From NCBI GenBank assembly GCA_021772845.1, contig JAJFLF010000148.1:1-15280 (forward strand): a DNA stretch of 15,280 nucleotides. The letters run 5' to 3'. Of the stretch, positions 14,294-15,280 are shown in pieces. The notes beneath the pieces were generated by a model. The model was not told the origin of the DNA. It saw nothing but the letters and a program-made list of their open reading frames with translations, and ran no database searches. A program made the translations under genes and the position numbers. The number at the start of each line of letters is the position of its first letter. Within the stretch, counting starts at the first letter, position 1. Source of the stretch: Mariprofundus sp. GTDB lineage: Bacteria; Pseudomonadota; Zetaproteobacteria; Mariprofundales; Mariprofundaceae.

Positions 14294-14320
14294 AATCGGA
14301 AGGCTAACCTCTACGCTACT

Positions 14321-14349
14321 TTGCTGAAAGGCAGAAAAATCGTTAGTAT
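14321..14349 (+). promoter_or_regulatory. Candidate sigma-70 promoter for rpiA
   Basis: TTGCTG (14321-14326) and TAGTAT (14344-14349) have the optimal 17-base spacing, each matching consensus at four of six positions. Transcription would begin near 14356, giving a ~20-base leader to the rpiA ATG at 14378. It shares the gap with the divergent membrane-protein gene. Confidence 0.45.
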
Positions 14350-14377
14350 GCCGACTCAAAATGGCGAGGGGATAGAC

Positions 14378-15043
14378 ATGACACAAGATGAGATGAAACA
14401 GCAGGTTGCCGAAGCGGCACTGGAATATGTTGAAGCAGGCACCATTGTCGGTGTTGGTACAGGCTCTACAGCCAATATGTTTATCGATGCACTAGCCTCC
14501 AAAAAAGACGAGATCATCGGTGCCGTTGCCAGCTCAAACGCCACTGCAGATCGTTTAGCAGGCCATGGCATTAAGGTTATGGAGCTTAATGATGCACTCA
14601 ATGAAGTAGATTCTCTGTCTGTATATATTGATGGTGCAGATGAGTTTGATCCGGGACGCAACCTGACCAAAGGTGGCGGTGGCGCTTTAACGCGTGAAAA
14701 GATTGTTGCAGCAGCATCTGATCAGTTCATCTGTATTGTTGATGAGAGCAAACAGGTTGATTACCTGGGTGCATACCCGCTACCAATCGAAGTGATCCCT
14801 ATGGCGCAAGAGCTGGTTGCAGGCGTAGCCATCGCATTAGGCGGCAGACCAGAAGTGCGTGCTGGTTTCACTACCGATAACGGCAACATCATTATTGATG
14901 TACATGATCTGAAAATCACCGATGCTCTATCTATTGAAGATCAGCTGAACAAAGTACCCGGCGTTGTCACCAACGGTATCTTCTCACACCAAGGTGCCAA
15001 TGTTGTATTGATGGCGACACCAAACGGTGTAAAAGTTATTTAA
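14378..15043 (+). CDS. rpiA: Ribose-5-phosphate isomerase A
   Basis: 221 aa cytosolic enzyme of the non-oxidative pentose phosphate pathway, interconverting ribose 5-phosphate and ribulose 5-phosphate. Motifs, numbered from the ATG at 14378: V-G-T-G-S-T-A-N (~28-35, phosphate and substrate loop), Y-I-D-G-A-D-E-F-D (catalytic aspartates), K-G-G-G-G-A-L-T-R-E-K (catalytic glutamate and lysine) and I-V-D-E-S-K. The length matches the E. coli enzyme (219 aa). The start is chosen because GAGGGG lies about six bases upstream; an open frame reaching back to 14321 would begin inside the promoter and adds a non-conserved extension. An intrinsic terminator follows the stop by ~40 bases. Confidence 0.96.
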   Translation: MTQDEMKQQVAEAALEYVEAGTIVGVGTGSTANMFIDALASKKDEIIGAVASSNATADRLAGHGIKVMELNDALNEVDSLSVYIDGADEFDPGRNLTKGGGGALTREKIVAAASDQFICIVDESKQVDYLGAYPLPIEVIPMAQELVAGVAIALGGRPEVRAGFTTDNGNIIIDVHDLKITDALSIEDQLNKVPGVVTNGIFSHQGANVVLMATPNGVKVI

Positions 15044-15082
15044 TACATTATTCAGCTCAAAACTGGGCGCATGACTTTTGAT

Positions 15083-15114
15083 AAAAGGCCCCTGCATTGC
15101 TGGGGCCTTTTTCT
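15083..15114 (+). terminator. Rho-independent terminator after rpiA
   Basis: AAAAGGCCCC (15083-15092), a nine-base loop, then GGGGCCTTTTT (15102-15112): a GC-rich stem extended by A-T pairs and ending in a T-run. It would act for rpiA and, because of the A-run on the other side, could also stop transcripts arriving from the right. Confidence 0.9.
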
Positions 15115-15150
15115 GCTTGTCATCGATGCTCCAATCAAAATGCCACCTTG

Positions 15151-15280
15151 CCGCAACGGTTCGTGAAATAAATTGAAACGTTTGCGGTATAGGCCTGTCG
15201 TTCTTTTCTTTTGCACAAAAGAAACGAACCAAAGAAAGGTGCCCGCCAACCTGCTTTTCCCCGCGAGCAGCCTGCCGATC
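15151..15280. repeat. Candidate palindromic interspersed repeat, running off the window
   Basis: Two inverted repeats lie in tandem. CCGCAA (15151-15156) pairs with TTGCGG (15182-15187). GTTCTTTTCTTTTG (15200-15213) pairs with CAAAAGAAACGAAC (15216-15229), with one mismatch and a two-base centre. No gene is credible here; open frames on the minus strand only translate the palindrome. The C/AAAAGAAA-type arm and the following G-C-rich flank resemble intergenic repeats seen many times per genome in some proteobacteria, which I infer from memory and cannot verify here. Confidence 0.5.

Noticed and set aside
14321..14377. Longer N-terminus for RpiA
   Set aside because: It begins at a TTG that is itself the -35 element, adds non-family residues, and bypasses GAGGGG before the ATG at 14378.
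14984..15249. Minus-strand open frames after rpiA
   Set aside because: They translate the terminator and palindromic repeat and have no start context.

Overview
The window comes from a Gram-negative bacterium, most likely a proteobacterium. It has lipoprotein signal peptides, a TolQ/TolR-type motor pair, glyoxalase II, a CpdA-like phosphodiesterase, PilZ and SYLF proteins, and base composition a little under 50% GC. Gamma- or Zetaproteobacteria would fit, but the sequence alone does not settle the class. Genes are dense, overlaps are common, and there is no rRNA, tRNA, CRISPR array or insertion sequence.

Left half (1-7407, all on the minus strand): one tightly packed operon, read from about 7400 down to the window edge. 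In transcription order it encodes a small acidic lipoprotein, a 413-aa lipoprotein with a glycine-rich segment, a membrane-anchored helical-repeat protein with a PEGA-like tail, a membrane-anchored PEGA plus formylglycine-enzyme-like (SUMF1) protein, a 48-aa secreted or single-span micro-protein, a MotA/TolQ/ExbB channel subunit, an ExbD/TolR-type anchor fused to a coiled coil and a von Willebrand A domain, and the first eight codons of another gene. Together these look like an ion-driven, envelope-spanning complex that I cannot match to a named system. Two details stand out. The ExbD/VWA gene has no ATG, GTG or TTG that keeps its essential membrane aspartate. It lies in the same frame as the channel gene, separated only by one amber stop codon and three further codons. 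The 48-aa gene fits exactly between its neighbours.

Middle (7408-9970): a divergent intergenic region, a 94-aa conserved-looking protein of unknown function followed by two decayed partial copies of itself, a cation diffusion facilitator on the minus strand, and a divergent glyoxalase II gene (gloB).

Right half (9971-15280): a PilZ protein and an exported SYLF (YSC84-like) lipid-binding protein on the minus strand. A divergent region with a paired palindrome follows. Next come a response-regulator/nucleotide-cyclase and an overlapping CpdA-type phosphodiesterase, an apparent make-and-break pair for a cyclic nucleotide. A multi-pass membrane protein (minus) is divergent from rpiA, which ends in a clear intrinsic terminator. 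The last ~130 bases look like a palindromic interspersed repeat running off the window.
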